From NCBI GenBank assembly GCA_018114805.1, contig CP073042.1, positions 4,943,501 through 5,007,500 of the forward strand: a stretch of 64,000 nt of DNA. Direction: 5' to 3'. Origin of the DNA: Candidatus Streptomyces philanthi (lineage in GTDB: Bacteria > Actinomycetota > Actinomycetes > Streptomycetales > Streptomycetaceae). Made by a program: the position numbers and the translations under genes. Below, piece after piece: positions 47,001-58,099 of the stretch. The number at the start of each line of letters is the position of its first letter. The stretch's first letter is position 1. The notes beneath the pieces are model-generated. The model was given only the letters and a program-made list of their open reading frames with translations, made no database searches and was not told the origin of the DNA.

Positions 47001-47914
47001 GATGCCAGCCACAGGATCAGCTCGTCCATGAACAGGACGAGCCCGTCATAGCCCAGCTCCTTGGCGTGCGCGGCGATGATGCCGAGCCCCTTATCCAGCG
47101 AGACGAACCCGTCGGCGTCCTCGGAGGCGTTCCGGGCGAAGGAGGCGAACAGAGTCTGGGTGAGGTCCTGCACCAGCCGAGCCCGCAACTCCTGTGGCGT
47201 GGAGGGGCTCTCCAGGTCAAGACTTTTGGTGTTGTCGTGCTCCTCCTGCGCGGCGACCGCCGCATCGAACAGCTCGGTCGTCCAGGCGAAGGAGTCACCC
47301 CACTCGTCCTCCTGACCGTCGCCGGCGTCCGCGAGTTGTTCGATGATCCGCTCGTTACCGTTCCGCCGGCGCTGCTCGGCGAAGTCCTCGAAGAGTCCGT
47401 AGGTCAGATAGACCTGCGGCAGTGGACAGCCGGGGTGCAGCTTGCGAACGTGTTCCACGTACTTGCCGAGCACGCGCTGCTCCAGGGACTTGGAGCCCAG
47501 CATGTGGTACGGCACCAGCAGGAACTTGCGGTCGTCCGAGTCCAGCCAGGAGTGCCGGGCCCGTACGGGGTCCAGGTCCGCGCGAGCCCGCGCGGCCTGG
47601 TTCCGCGACAGCAGCGCGTACACCACCGCCATGAAGTGCGACTTACCGGAACCGAACGAACCCTGCAGGTAGGCCGCCTTGGAAGAGTGGCTGTCCAGCG
47701 CCGACTTGATCAGGTCGAGTGCCTCGTCGAAGTTGCCGAGTAGCCGGTCAGTGACGACGTAGTCCTTCAGCGCGGCCTCGGCCCCCTGGGGGGTGACCGC
47801 CTCGTTCAGCTTCAGCACGAAGTCGGAAGTGGACACCGACTCCGGGATATCGATCAACTCGCGCAGCAGCGGCCGGTCCTCGGGACGGGAGTTGTTCCTG
47901 CTCATGAACGCCAT
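44027..47914 (-). CDS. pglY: BREX/Pgl ATPase PglY (intact)
   Basis: Complete 1295-residue protein from ATG 47914 with a clear site (GGAGAAGGAGACCC). N-terminus MAFMSRNNSRPEDRPLLREL, Walker A in AAYLQGSFGSGKSHFMAVVY near residue 90, Walker B-like GLVLFMDELILWLASRI near residue 300, a long helical middle and a C-terminal coiled tail rich in Ala/Glu (AAKLQAEIAALAAENPN). This is the PglY/BrxC-type large P-loop ATPase. No lesion in 3.9 kb, in contrast to all neighbours. It stops in overlap with pglZ. Confidence 0.95.
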   Translation of the reverse strand: MAFMSRNNSRPEDRPLLRELIDIPESVSTSDFVLKLNEAVTPQGAEAALKDYVVTDRLLGNFDEALDLIKSALDSHSSKAAYLQGSFGSGKSHFMAVVYALLSRNQAARARADLDPVRARHSWLDSDDRKFLLVPYHMLGSKSLEQRVLGKYVEHVRKLHPGCPLPQVYLTYGLFEDFAEQRRRNGNERIIEQLADAGDGQEDEWGDSFAWTTELFDAAVAAQEEHDNTKSLDLESPSTPQELRARLVQDLTQTLFASFARNASEDADGFVSLDKGLGIIAAHAKELGYDGLVLFMDELILWLASRIHDQKFVSREADKITNFVEGADERRAIPVVSFIARQRDLRELVGEEMSGAAEAAVQYTLKLSGGRFGKVVLEDRNLPEIAQARLLKPSCPEAEAKVEAAFAEAKKLGPDVWDTLLGHDKSTTGADETAFQRTYPFPPAFMDSLVHISAALQRSRTGLKLMSQLLVDHRDDWRLGQLVPLGVLYPAIAGSSDKAFSGETSVHFEAADKLYRDKLRPYLLKANQITEDQVEAYRCHPKTLDDPQLTARCRDFTGDSRLLQTLLLSALAPSVPALADLTLARLHALNHGSTTTRIAGTEVGRLEHKAKEWAVNFPEIKVTGNGPGAVVRLELTEVNLDAVLANAQVHNNQGNRRTKMRALLKDALGVSDGPGGFDAYDVLGLVWKGTERQVEVVFGNVADPDSLPETTLRPSQDDAWRLVVDFPYDEGEFGPMDDLQRLRSLREKPGGDSRTLAWLPTHLTDASRADFERLVVIDKALADEARFDAEYARSLNADDKERAKGMLKSQLVVLTERVNQALRQAYGLAQKQEGVVDLSFDNHLVAQQDVPDLRPPLGAPLDSAARDLVGKLLAQQYPAHPDLDPESAGRPVKPAEIRTVFEYVRKATENRDGQVEVEAKDRKAMARIAGGLGLGAMREAYYRQSTAWPDHFSSQARRDGIAEPTLVKLSDWSDLPVPRGLPEPLRRLLAAAYAEMTDRVWVRGGAPVEPAPAPHDLKRDYALREQRLPSESDWDEARKRFETVLGDRAPQLRRGRIVNQFAGQIKHAASVLAQDAGRLVGELEKHRTFLRLDDDSPRLVLARRAQELVKEVTEAGLEAKTVVDRLARFGLGDFTAHRYGMSLKSAGKVAAALQNTSWDQLGLADTLDVDGAAILERVRDAAAGDPGDYPDLPGVLNAGGREVLSLLRARQTTAERPPVTSPPSSDDVHLRDSSAHPQVPPEPEPRTPSPSRSAARSGSERTTAARAAAKLQAEIAALAAENPNATVEVVWKVID

Positions 47915-47940
47915 GGTGGGTCTCCTTCTCCTCGCCCTGC

Positions 47941-50900
47941 TCAGTCGGACTCGGTGCCGGTGGCGGCATCGATCGTCGGGTCGGTGATGGTGTCCGTGCC
48001 GGCTGGCTGGGCGGCGGCCTTCGTGCCGGCGCGCTTCTTCGGAACGGCGGCCTTCTTCGCCGCACCGCGTCCGCGGGTGGCGGCTGCCGGGCCCCAAGCC
48101 CGCAGCGCATCGTCCGTCAGCCCGAGCTCACCCTGCTTCGACTGTCGGAACGCCAGGATCTCGGCGGCAGGTGACGCCCCGAACTCCGGGTCCTACTCGC
48201 CGTACCACTGGTCCAGCCACGGCTGCACCTCCAGCAACCCGGCCAGATACGGGACGAGTTCGTCCTCGCCGAGCCCGGCCTGCTGGATGTACGAGGCGAG
48301 CGCGAGGGCCTGCTCCAGGTGATCCCAGCCGGCCCACCCGTACAGCTCCTGGCGACTGCGCGTTGACCGTGCCGTACGAAACGAACCGCTCCTTGGGCAC
48401 GTCGAGCTTGCCGCGCGCACGCCAGTAACTCGGCTTCAGGAAGTCGGCGGAACTATACTTCGGTGGTACGGGCGTTCGCTTGCGGACCTCCCGCTTGGCG
48501 GGTTCGTCGGGCGCGGCGTCCTCTTCGCGCTGGAGATCCCAGACGTGCTCCCAGTCGGCGCGCTTCTTTAGCCCAGAAGGCTTGTAACGGAGGGCGGAGA
48601 TGAAGGGCACGTGCTCCTCGGTGAGGAGCTCGCGCACGGTCTTCGCGAGGTCCTGGCGGGGTGCGTACAGCTCGGCTACGGAGGCGAAGTCCTCGTCGGC
48701 CGACAGCCTTTCGGTGAGGCGGGGGAGCGTGGTGACGGTCGGGTTGCCGTTGACGTCGAACCAGTGGGCGCGGTCCTCGATCCGGTCCAGCAGCCAGGAC
48801 TTCAGCGCCTTCTGGCGCATGGAGTCCCAGCCTCAGTGGCCCAGCGCCGCTTGTACTCGGGGCGCTCGATCATGCCGATGGCCCGGCTGGACTCGATGAC
48901 GTCGATGCGCTTCTGGACGAGGGCGCGGTAGTCGGCGGGCCAGTGGGTGGGGATCTCCGTGGTCGGCGTGAAAGTGTGATTGTGGTGGCGGAACCATGAA
49001 GTGTTGACTTCGCCGCGTTCCGACTTGCAGGCGAGGGCAATGGCGAAGGCTCGCTCCGCAGATGTCGTTTCCGGAATGGTCGAAAGGTCGGCTGTCAGAT
49101 CGTCATCGAGGAGGCCGTACAAGCAGTACACTTGCCAGTCGAGTTCTTCCTGGAGCGTGATCATACGTCCGCGAATCGCATGGTAGCGGGCCTCGGCTTC
49201 ACGGAGGGATGAGGCGGTAGGTACGGCCCCGGAAACAAGTTTGACTGGAGATACGGTAGTGAGCTCCTGGGCCAGCGTATCCAGCTCTGTAGCGAGAGCC
49301 GTGGGATATTCTGACGGGAGGGGGAACTCTTCGAGCTTCGTTCCTGTGAACTCGAAAAGACGCTCCCAAGGTTCGTCCGCGCCAGCGGTGTCTGCGCCTG
49401 GACGGCCCTTATCGTGACTCACCTGGCGCAGCCAGAATCCCGCCGTGGAGCTATTGAGTAGCCCCAGCAACCGCACGTACTCCTCTTCAGTGCTCCCCTC
49501 GCGCAGCTTGATTACCGGAGCGTGGCGGTTGAAGGTGTGTTCCCCGCGTGCCAGTGCAAAGTGATTATGGGTGGCAACGAAAGGGAATGTGAGCGTCACC
49601 TCACCGCGAAGCTTGGATGGATAGACCTCTCGATACGCATGCCACCTGAAGCCCGGAATGGATGCAACGATCTTCCCGAATCGCTTCCTGTTCCTGAGCG
49701 ACGCTCTATTTGACCACAAGAATTGCAGCGATTTCTCTACGTCTACATCTGGTTTTAGTGCAAAGTTGGACTCGTAGGGCCATACAGTCTGGAGTGATCC
49801 TTTGATGGTGTAATCGCGCACTGCGTCGCCAGTCACCATAGGGATCGGCTTTTCGATGCCATTTCTGCGAGCGGTCATCTCGTCATCAAGGAAGAATGCG
49901 CCGTCGTCGCCTGAGATAGCGCCAAAGCCGATGTTGCCTTCCAGTCTCCCTTTGAGTAGCGAACCGTCGCTGGCCAGCGACTTAATGAGCTCCGCGCCGC
50001 CGTCAGTCAAGATCCACGGCTGCTTCCCGAAATACTGCTCCCGCTCCAGGTCATCCACCGACACCCACTGTCCAACGCTCCCTGGCCTGTCCATCTGCTC
50101 GACGATAGCCCGCCAAACCAAGCCGTCTTCTGGGTTCTCGGGTGCCGCAGGCTCCCCCTGCACGCTACGCACGGTGCGAATTGTTACCTGCCGCTTCGAA
50201 CCATCTCGCGGCCTCCCCACGAGGATCACCGTTGGCGTGCCGTGTCCCGGGATAAACGCCCCCGACGTGTCGATGACCTCGGTGAGTTCAACCTTGTGCG
50301 CGAAGAACTCCTCGATGAGCTTCGTGCCAAATTCCCGCTTCATGAAGGAGTTAGCCGTGATCTGCCCGACCATGCCGTAGCCGCGCCCGTCAGGACCACC
50401 ACGCTTGGCGAGTTCGAAGAACCGCTGGGCGAAGGGGATCGATAGCGCGTACGACATCGCGCACGTGTCGTAAATCTCTCGGTACAGCCGATTGAGGCTC
50501 TTGTCTTTAACCGTGATGTACGGAGGGTTCCCCACTACCACGTGGTACCGGCCGTCTTGCAGCAGCGACGGGTACTCGTGGACGTCCTCTGTCGCGTAAG
50601 AGAACTCGGCCAGCGGGTCACCAGCCGGGGCGGCACCCTCCTCAATCCCGAGCCCCAACTGCAGCTCCAACTGTCGTTCCTTGAGGAGGGAATCGCCGAC
50701 CGCGAGCTGGATCGGCCAGTTGCCCTTGCGAGCCTCCTCGAACGTCCGCATGCCGCTCGCAGCCATCGCCGCGACCAACAGACGGAAGCGGGCCACCGCA
50801 ATTGCGAATGGGTTGAGGTCCACCCCATGGACTGAACTCAACGCCGCCCGCACCCGCTCATACGGCTCCACCTCGGGTCGCTCCTCAGCTCACATCCGCG

Positions 50901-51699
50901 TGAGCCGCCGGAACGCGCCCAGCACGAAGTGCCCCGACCCACACGTCGGGTCGATCATCTTCAGCTCTTCGAAGCCGAACTCCCGAATCGCGGGCGTCAT
51001 CGTCCGGTCGAGGATGAACTCCTCCACGAGCTCCGGCGTCTGCAGTAGCGCGTACGTTTTGCGGGCCGCCTCGCTCAGATCCTGGTACAGGTCGCCGAGG
51101 AACCGGGTGTCCCACCCCTCGGTACCGTCCTCGCTCAGCGGATCGGTGAAGTCGTGCACGAGCACCGGGCCTCCAACCCCACCAGACTCACCCTCCCCGC
51201 CAGCCCGCTGCTCCCGCCAGAACGCGAGCAACGCGCCCGCCCCCTCATGCGAAAGCGGAATCTGATACAGCGGGTTGTGATTGCGATCGAAGAGCAGCCG
51301 CCCTGCCTGCCCTGCCCCCAGCTCGGCGAAAGCAGCCTCCAGCCACCCTCGATACGTCGGGTCCGAATCCTTCTCCAGATACTCCTCGTACCGCGCCTGC
51401 GCCATCTCCCGTCCCGCCACATCCGGCGCCGTGATGTACGGCTCGGCGATCAGTTTGTTGTCCTCGCTGAAGCGGACGAAGATCGTACCCAGCACCCATG
51501 CCACGGCGAACTGCGTGATCCGATCACCGAGCCACGCGTTCCACGTCGCCGCCGTGCGGCCCAGCTTCCGGGCCTGGTCGTACTTGCCGCGCAGCCGCTC
51601 CCCGACCTCGGGGACAGTCTTGACCTGCTGTTCGAGGTCGGTCTCTGCCGCCTTGACCTGCTTCTGCAGGTCGGCGAGGAGGCTCTTGCGGTCGATCAC
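47941..51699 (-). CDS. pglX: BREX type 2 adenine-specific DNA methyltransferase PglX (TGA, TAG, two indels)
   Basis: GTG 51699 opens MIDRKSLLADLQKQVKAAET. The gamma-class N6-adenine methyltransferase motifs are DPTCGSGHFVLGAF (motif I, about residue 260) and VVGNPPYITVKDKSLNRLY (motif IV, NPPY, about residue 390), followed by target-recognition and BREX-specific C-terminal regions (PWLDQWYGE, LRAWGPAAATRGRG). Lesions: TGA at 50890-50892 just after motif I (RLTRM*AEERP), a missing base near 48828, a shift near 48365 and a TAG at 48193-48195. 1253 codons in total. In S. coelicolor pglX varies through a G-tract; no long G-tract was seen here. As written no methyltransferase is made. Confidence 0.9.
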
Positions 51700-51766
51700 G
51701 TACGGCTCCTGTGGAGAGTGGGAGAGAGCGGAAGAAGATCAGGGGACGAGGGGCAGGGAACGAGGG

Positions 51767-54700
51767 TCAGGCGTCTGGTGCGAGGTGTTTGCGGGAGACC
51801 CAGGCATCCGGCACGACGATCCACTCGTCGAACCTGGCCTGGTACGGAACACTCTGCCCGGCCAACCGTGGCGCGCGTGCCGGATTGGACTGCGCGACGA
51901 GAAGTCACAGCGGGTTGCCGCCCTGCCGTGCCTCCTCCGCGAGCCGCCCGAGCAGGTCCAGCGCGTCGTATCGGCCCAGGACCGCCGTGTCGGTGAGCAA
52001 CAACGGACCGCTCGCCTCCGCCAGCCGCTCGCGCAGCCGCGGTTCGATCCGCCCCCACGCTTTGTCGGTACGGATGTGCAGCTGCTGATGCGGCCGGCTG
52101 CTCGGTTCGGCGGCGTCCGCCTTGAGGACGGTCTCCCAGGTGGGGCGGGCCGCCTCGCCGACCACGGCGCGGAGCTCCTCCACGAACAGTCCGGTCAGCG
52201 ACACCGGCCGGGCACTGAACGGTTCGCCGGTCAGCGCTCGCACCGCCTCCTCGGCTCGCCGCTGCGGAACGGTCAGCACGCGGAAGCCGTCCTGCCGTGC
52301 CAAGTGCGTGAGCCGTTGGTCCGCCTTGACCGCGGCGGCGACCGCCGCGTCCGCGTCGTACTGGGTGGGTGCGGAGCGACGTGCCGCTGAGGCGCCCCAA
52401 CTTGCCTAGGTCAGCCCTGCGGTGGCGTCCCCGGACCGGCGGTCAGGGACGAGACGCAGCACCTTGTCGTAGCGGGTGGCCAGCTTCAGCTCGAAGCCGG
52501 CCTCCTTGAGTGCGCGGACGAGGGTGCTGCCCGTGGGCAGCTCGCGCGGCACTAGGGGATTCGTGCCCAGGTCGGGGAAGCGCGTCGTGACCCGCTTGTG
52601 CAAGGCGTCCACCGTCAGGACCGGCAGGCGCTCCTCCTCGACGCCGGGCTGCACGGCGACGACACCGGCCTGGGTGATCCGCAGCGCGCGCACCAGGTCC
52701 AGGTCGCGGGGGTAGATCTCCAGACGCGGGGTGAGCGCGGCCCGGGTGGAGGCGGCGACCGCGATCTCGGCCATGCGCCGCTCATCCCAGCCCAGGTTGC
52801 CCGGCGGTCGGCGCACGGCGTCCAGTTCGGTGAGAACCGTGCTTGCCGTTGGAAGGGACTCGAGCGCGGCGAGTCGGTCGGCCCGTGCGCCGAGGTTCAG
52901 CGCGTACTCCTGCAGGGCGGGGAGTGACGGGGCGTCTGGTCCGTCGATGTCCTCCCGGACGTCCAGGGCGATCAGGCCTATCACCGGGTCGGAGCCCTTG
53001 GGCATGCGGGCGTGGAAGTAGCGGAAGAGTTGCGGGGATTCGTCGTCCCCGCTCTGGCGCTCCACGAGTGCCCGGCTCTCGCGCTCCACCAGGGCCCGCG
53101 GGAGAGACAGCGCGAGCGCACGCCGGTCGCGCCGTTCCACGTGCTGGTTGCCGCGCCGGGCGATCAGCGCGTCGACGAGTTCGATGACCGGTGCGACCCG
53201 TCCGCGCTCGGCGAGGAGCTCGACCAGTTCCTCGCGCAGCAGCCCGAGGGCGGCATCCTCGTACCAGCGCTCGCGTGCCTTCTTCACGATCTGCGGGATA
53301 CGGCCGGCGGTCAGCCCCACGGCTTCCGCGACATCCCGCTGACGCACCCAAGCGAGGCCGTCGGGCAGGCGGCCTTCCTCGTCGGGGAGGCGCAGCAGGA
53401 GGCGTACGGCTTCGCGCTCCTTGGCGTTGGAACGGGCGTTGCCGCCGGACTGTCTCGGCACCGGGCGAGCGGCGAGCGCGTCAACGCTCAGGCCACGCAG
53501 CACATTCGGGTCGGTGGCACCGGCTGCGGCGACTGCGTCTGCGGCTGTCCGTTCCAGGGCGGTGCGCTCCTGGTTCGCGGCTTTGAGGGCCGCCGCGCTC
53601 ATCGGCGAGGGCGCGGCCTTGCCGAGCCGAAGGTTCCACTCCTTCTGCCGGCGTTGGATCTCCTCGCGGGTGCGTGAACCCATGCCCGGTGCGGTGAGGA
53701 ACTTCTTAGTCGAGTAGTCGAGTACGTCACCGACGGTGTTCAGGCCCATCGCGAAGAGCTGCGACTGCGCGGAGACCGTCAGACCGGCCACCGACAGCGG
53801 AGTCTTTCGGTCGGCGCGTTCTGCCTGCTGATCGCGGATCTGCTCGGCGGAGACATCGTCGTCCTCCCGCCCGATCCAGGGCTCGGCCGCAGGTGCGGCG
53901 ATCGCCGCGTCGGCACCGCTCTTCGAGCCGCGGCCCGGCTTCTCGCTGTGGCTGGAGCTAGGCGCCGTCGTGTGCTGCGCATCGAGGAAGATGTGCTGCC
54001 AGGCACGCTCCATCGGCTTCAGGTCCGAGAAGCGATCCTTCACGTCCCGGGCCAGGGCCTTGCGGAAGAACGCCACCAGGCCGTCGCGGATGGCCGGTTC
54101 GAAGGCGTCAGCCGCGAGCTGCGGATACGGCCACTCCTTCGGATCCGTCTGCCGCGCCGTGACCGAGCCGTCGCCCCAGCGGGGCAATTCGTTCGACGCC
54201 ATCTCGTGCAGCGTCACGGCCAGCGCGTACCGCTCGGCATGCGCGTCGTACGAGCCGCGCGTGATGATCCCGACGAAGGGGTCGAGGTAGCCCTCGGTGC
54301 CGGCCTCGATTTCCTTCGCCGGATATCCGGCCAGTGAGAAGTCGATCAGCACCAGCTGCCGGGTGCCCTTGGGGCGGATCCGGATCGCGATGTTGTCCGG
54401 CTTCAGGTCCCGGTGCCAGATTCCCTCGGCCTCCAGGTGTTCCACCGCTCCGAACAGGTACTTTCCGTACGCCTCCAGCTGGTCCATGCCCAGTCGACCG
54501 TTGTCCCGCAGCTGGCGTGCCACGGTGTCCTCACGGCGGCGCGGCCCCTTGTCGGCGCTTGCGTCCTGGTCCTTCAGCTCACGGCTGTCACCCACGTAGT
54601 CCAGGGCCAGAACCCGGCGCCCGGCCAGGGTGAGCGGCTCCCCCTCGTACAGCGCGATGATGCTGGAATCCCGATGGATACGGCCCAGGACTTCCGTCTC

Positions 54701-56485
54701 ACGATCCAGGATCGTGTGCTTGGCTTCGCTCAGCGCGACCTTCAACACGGCTACCGGCAGGGCACCGCTTCGCCGAGGCTCGCCTTCGAGGTCCCGTACC
54801 AAGAAGGCCCGCGACGTCGAGCCGGTGCCGAGCCGGCGCACGACCTCCCACCGCCCGGCCAGCACGGCCCCGGCCACTGCCTCCAGCGGATCCTTCTCAG
54901 GCTCGGCCTGCTCCTCGCCGCCGCTCGCAGCTGCCCGGCCGTCTCCGGTTCTACCTGCACCAGCCGCAGCGTCAGAGCTGTCCGGAACCTCCTCGACGAA
55001 CGCCTGCTCGACGTACTCCAGCATCTCCAGGAAGTCGTCGACGGTGGACAGCCGCCGACCCGGCTCGTACGCGGTGGACGCCTCCACCAGGTCGTCGACA
55101 TCCGGATGCAGGCCGTCGACCAGCGCGCTCGGGCGCAGCGTCTCGCCGCCCTCCATGCGCGCCATGACCTCACTCTGGCTCGTCCCAGGCGCCTGCCCTG
55201 TCACCAGCAGATAAGTGAGAGCGCCGAGGCCGTAGACATCGAGCCGTACCGGATCAGCCTTCGGGATCCTCAGCTCCCGCGCCAGATATGGATCTGCCGC
55301 GTCCGAGACGTGGACTCCCGAAACGTTGGTCGGCGCCAGGGACAGCGGTCGACCGCGGATCGCGCTCTGTCCGGTGGCGATCTGCCAGTCCGCGATCTGA
55401 GGCCACGGCCGCAGCCAACGCTGTTCTTCGCCGAGCTTTCGCCCGCGCGGACCGCGGTCACGCGGAATCACATGCACCGAGTGTGCGGACAGCGTGCGGT
55501 GATGGATCCGTCGCGAGTGAGCGGAACGCACCGTTTCCGCCAGCTGCCGCACCAGAGCGAGCCGAACCCGCAGGTCCAGATGCTCTCCGTGCTGCACCAG
55601 GTAGTCGTCCAGGCGCAGGGTCTCAGGGTGGTAGTCGAAGAGAATCGCCGGACCGGCCGGATGCCCCGAAGGCAGATACGTCTTCAGCTGTACAGCGCCC
55701 GGGTGCTTGAACCGGCTGAGAATCGCGGCCTCACGGGCGGCGGCCCGCTCCACCGAGCGTCGCTCCTCGTCGGAGGCCCCGCGCTAGTCAAGGAAGACCC
55801 GCACCCGCGCCAGGTCCTGCAGCTGGGAGTGGCGGCCAAGATAGTTGGCTCAGGTCGGCCCGGAGTCGAACGCCTTCGCATCCAGCAGATATGAACCCAC
55901 CTCGTGCTGGCGGCGGATCGGCGCGATGCGAAGCTGCTTCAGCGCCGCTTCGACTCGGCGGGACGTCTCGGCCGTGATCCGCCGACGGACGTCGCCGGGC
56001 GGCATCGACAACATCTCCACCAGCTTCTTGACGGTGAAGACGCCGTTCATGTCGGCTGTCGGCAGCTGCACCTGCAAGTGGTCGTCGGTGAAGCAGACGG
56101 CTTCACCGACTCAGATCCGCGACCGGCCCCCTGGACGGCCGGCGACCCCGTTGATCAGGCCCGCCAGCTCCTTGGCCTTCTGGTTCGCCAGATGCCGTGG
56201 ATTGCCATGACGGCGGGTGGTGCCGTTGGGCGTGGTCTGCACCCACCCGTTTCCACCGCCGTGAACGGAGCCGTGCCAGTCCTTCAACTCGACCAAGAAG
56301 ACACCGGTCGGCGTGACCACCAGAAGGTCCACTTCGCGGACGTGTCCACTGTTCGAGGTGAACGTGAAGTTCGACCAGGCCCGCCACGGCTCCTCGTCCG
56401 GCATCCGCCTGCGGATCGCCTCGAGGCCGCGACGCTCGTGCTCCTACCCGGACTCGGTGACCGTCGTCCACCGGCCATCCAGCAT
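51767..56485 (-). CDS. pglW: BREX/Pgl serine/threonine kinase PglW with six in-frame stops
   Basis: One continuous frame of 1573 codons. It opens MLDGRWTTVTESG, then the NERD domain (AWSNFTFTSNSGHVREVDLL, VVTPTGVFLVELKDWHGSVH), a first kinase-like lobe, then a canonical kinase with RRLGTGSTSRAFLVRD, IWHRDLKPDNIAIRIRPKGT (HRD Asp and KPDN) and LIDFSLAGYP (DFS instead of DFG), then a long C-terminal part with two helix-hairpin-like regions. In-frame stops: TAG 56444-56446 (codon 14), TGA 56111-56113, TGA 55850-55852, TAG 55784-55786, TAG 52406-52408 and TGA 51905-51907; sequence on both sides of each is typical PglW. No frameshift at all. First gene of the operon, 67 bp before pglX. Confidence 0.85.
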
Positions 56486-57812
56486 GAGGCTCCCGTCCCC
56501 GTCTCTGTCGCCTTGCGGGTGCTTTTGCCAGCTGCCTTCTCGTAGAGGCGTTTCAGGAAGCCACGCTCGACCCCGGGCCTGATTCTAGTGGGCGGGACTG
56601 ACAACCAGAGAGGGGCGAATTCGTTCCGGCAAAGGGCCTTCAGCCAGGCCTATCGGCGCCAGGGGTTCTCGCGTGGCACCTTGCACCCCGTTTCATGGCG
56701 AGTGTGACCTAGCACGGCAGCATCACGGCTTTGCGGGGACAGCTCTAGGTGACGGGCGTGCGACAAGGTCGCTCCGGCACTGATGGCGCCGGCGGCACAG
56801 AACGTGCCGGCTGAGCGTTGCCGGGGCGGCCGCGAGGCACCGCCCGTGTGAGGGCGTTGCCACCGGTGCTGGCTTACGTGCGTCACCTCGCTCATGCCAG
56901 CGCCAGAGGTGAATACCAGTGCAGCCGCACCGGAGGCGGCAGCGGTATACGGAGCCCGCTCGAGAGCGGCGGAGTCGATCTCGAAGGTGAGCCCAGCGAC
57001 CATGGATGTCAGAGGGACGACGACAACGCGGTAGGTGCGCGCAGGCCAGGCGCCCATATAGGTTCGCGACGTTCCGCCGTGATAACTGACTCCCTGCACG
57101 GGCGCACTCTGTGAGAACTGCAGCCATCGTAGCCAACCCCTGTGTCGAACAAGCGGGTTGGACATAGATCCCCCGCAGGGGACAGAGCCCAGTCCCCGGG
57201 GCGGATTCCGACGAGGCCGATGCGCCTGCGGTAGGCCTGCCACGAACGAGCCTCTTCGCAGCGTCGAACGGCAGATCGGCGTTTTGTGCCGGGAGCGGCA
57301 GCTGATTGCTTCTGTCTCTGGACGCGATCGGAGTTTCCGGCGTCTCTATTTGTAGACCCGCAGGGGTGCGTTAAGTCGACTAGCCGGGGTGACGATGCCA
57401 CCTCGGTGCGAACTCCCGAGCTTTCGCGGATTCTGTGCTGCGTCGTTGCAGTGAAATCACCACACTCCGGGTCCCGGGCCGCGTGGTGGTCACCTCTCGG
57501 CTGCGACATATCAGCCACCTGTGTTGGCTGGCGCGCTGGGGAGGCCTCTCCGGCCTGCACCGTCAGCACACTGACCAACGCCGATCGCGCCTGTCTGTGG
57601 TGGAGGTCTCCACTCGACGGGGCGCAGATGGCAAGGACGCCGCAGCGGGGGGCGGAGGGCGATCGATGTCTCTGCGGTCCCTCGGGGGGCGCACTGGGAC
57701 GCTCTTGTCTACAGCCGGTGCCGGCTCGCCTACGGTGCGTCGTGTCCCTGTTCTTCGGTGGGGATGGCATTCGTGAGCCTGCGTTCGAGCCGGGCTACGC
57801 ATACAGCAATCT
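56486..57812. other. Region upstream of pglW, no firm gene
   Basis: It should hold the BREX operon promoter. A minus-strand ORF from ATG 57165 (MSNPLVRHRGWLRWLQFSQS) to 56650 is 171 codons long and uninterrupted but has no recognisable domain and unusual composition. The rest has no supportable gene. Confidence 0.35.
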
Positions 57813-57838
57813 GGTACATGCGTTATTCTTGGTACATG
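57813..57838 (+). promoter_or_regulatory. Candidate VapBC operator: direct repeats
   Basis: Two identical GGTACATG octamers at 57813-57820 and 57831-57838, 18 bp apart start to start, lie just upstream of the antitoxin ATG (57843) and enclose TTATTCTT. Antitoxin-toxin complexes usually bind such repeats over their own promoter. Confidence 0.5.
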
Positions 57839-57842
57839 TCAC

Positions 57843-58099
57843 ATGAAGCGAACCAACGTCTACGCTGACCCCCGAGGACATCGCCATCATCAAGGAAGCC
57901 GCCAAACGGCGAGGCATCAGCGAGGCTGAGATCATCCGCCAGGGCATCCACCTCGCGCCCATGGCCAATCGGGTCTGGGACGAACCCCTCTTTATCCCGT
58001 ACCTTCGAGGGGACTGGCCGTACCCCCGGTAAGCGCGAGGTGCGTGACGTCGTAGCCGACGCCGTACTCCGCGAGAGCGGGACCGGAACCGCCGCGTGA
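57843..58099 (+). CDS. VapB-like antitoxin (two inserted bases)
   Basis: Corrected reading: MKRTNVYADP, then EDIAIIKEAAKRRGISEAEI, IRQGIHLAPMANRVWDEPLF and, after the second extra base, RTPGKREVRDVVADAVLRES. The N-terminal strand plus two helices is the ribbon-helix-helix of CopG/VapB antitoxins; the C-terminal tail wraps the toxin. 84 residues. Extra C near 57873 and extra G near 58012. TGA overlaps the toxin GTG. Confidence 0.7.

Noticed and set aside
51767..56485. Pyrrolysine or selenocysteine use at TAG/TGA codons
   Set aside because: Stops occur in unrelated proteins without catalytic context, no tRNA or insertion element is visible in the window, and Streptomyces is not known to use either.
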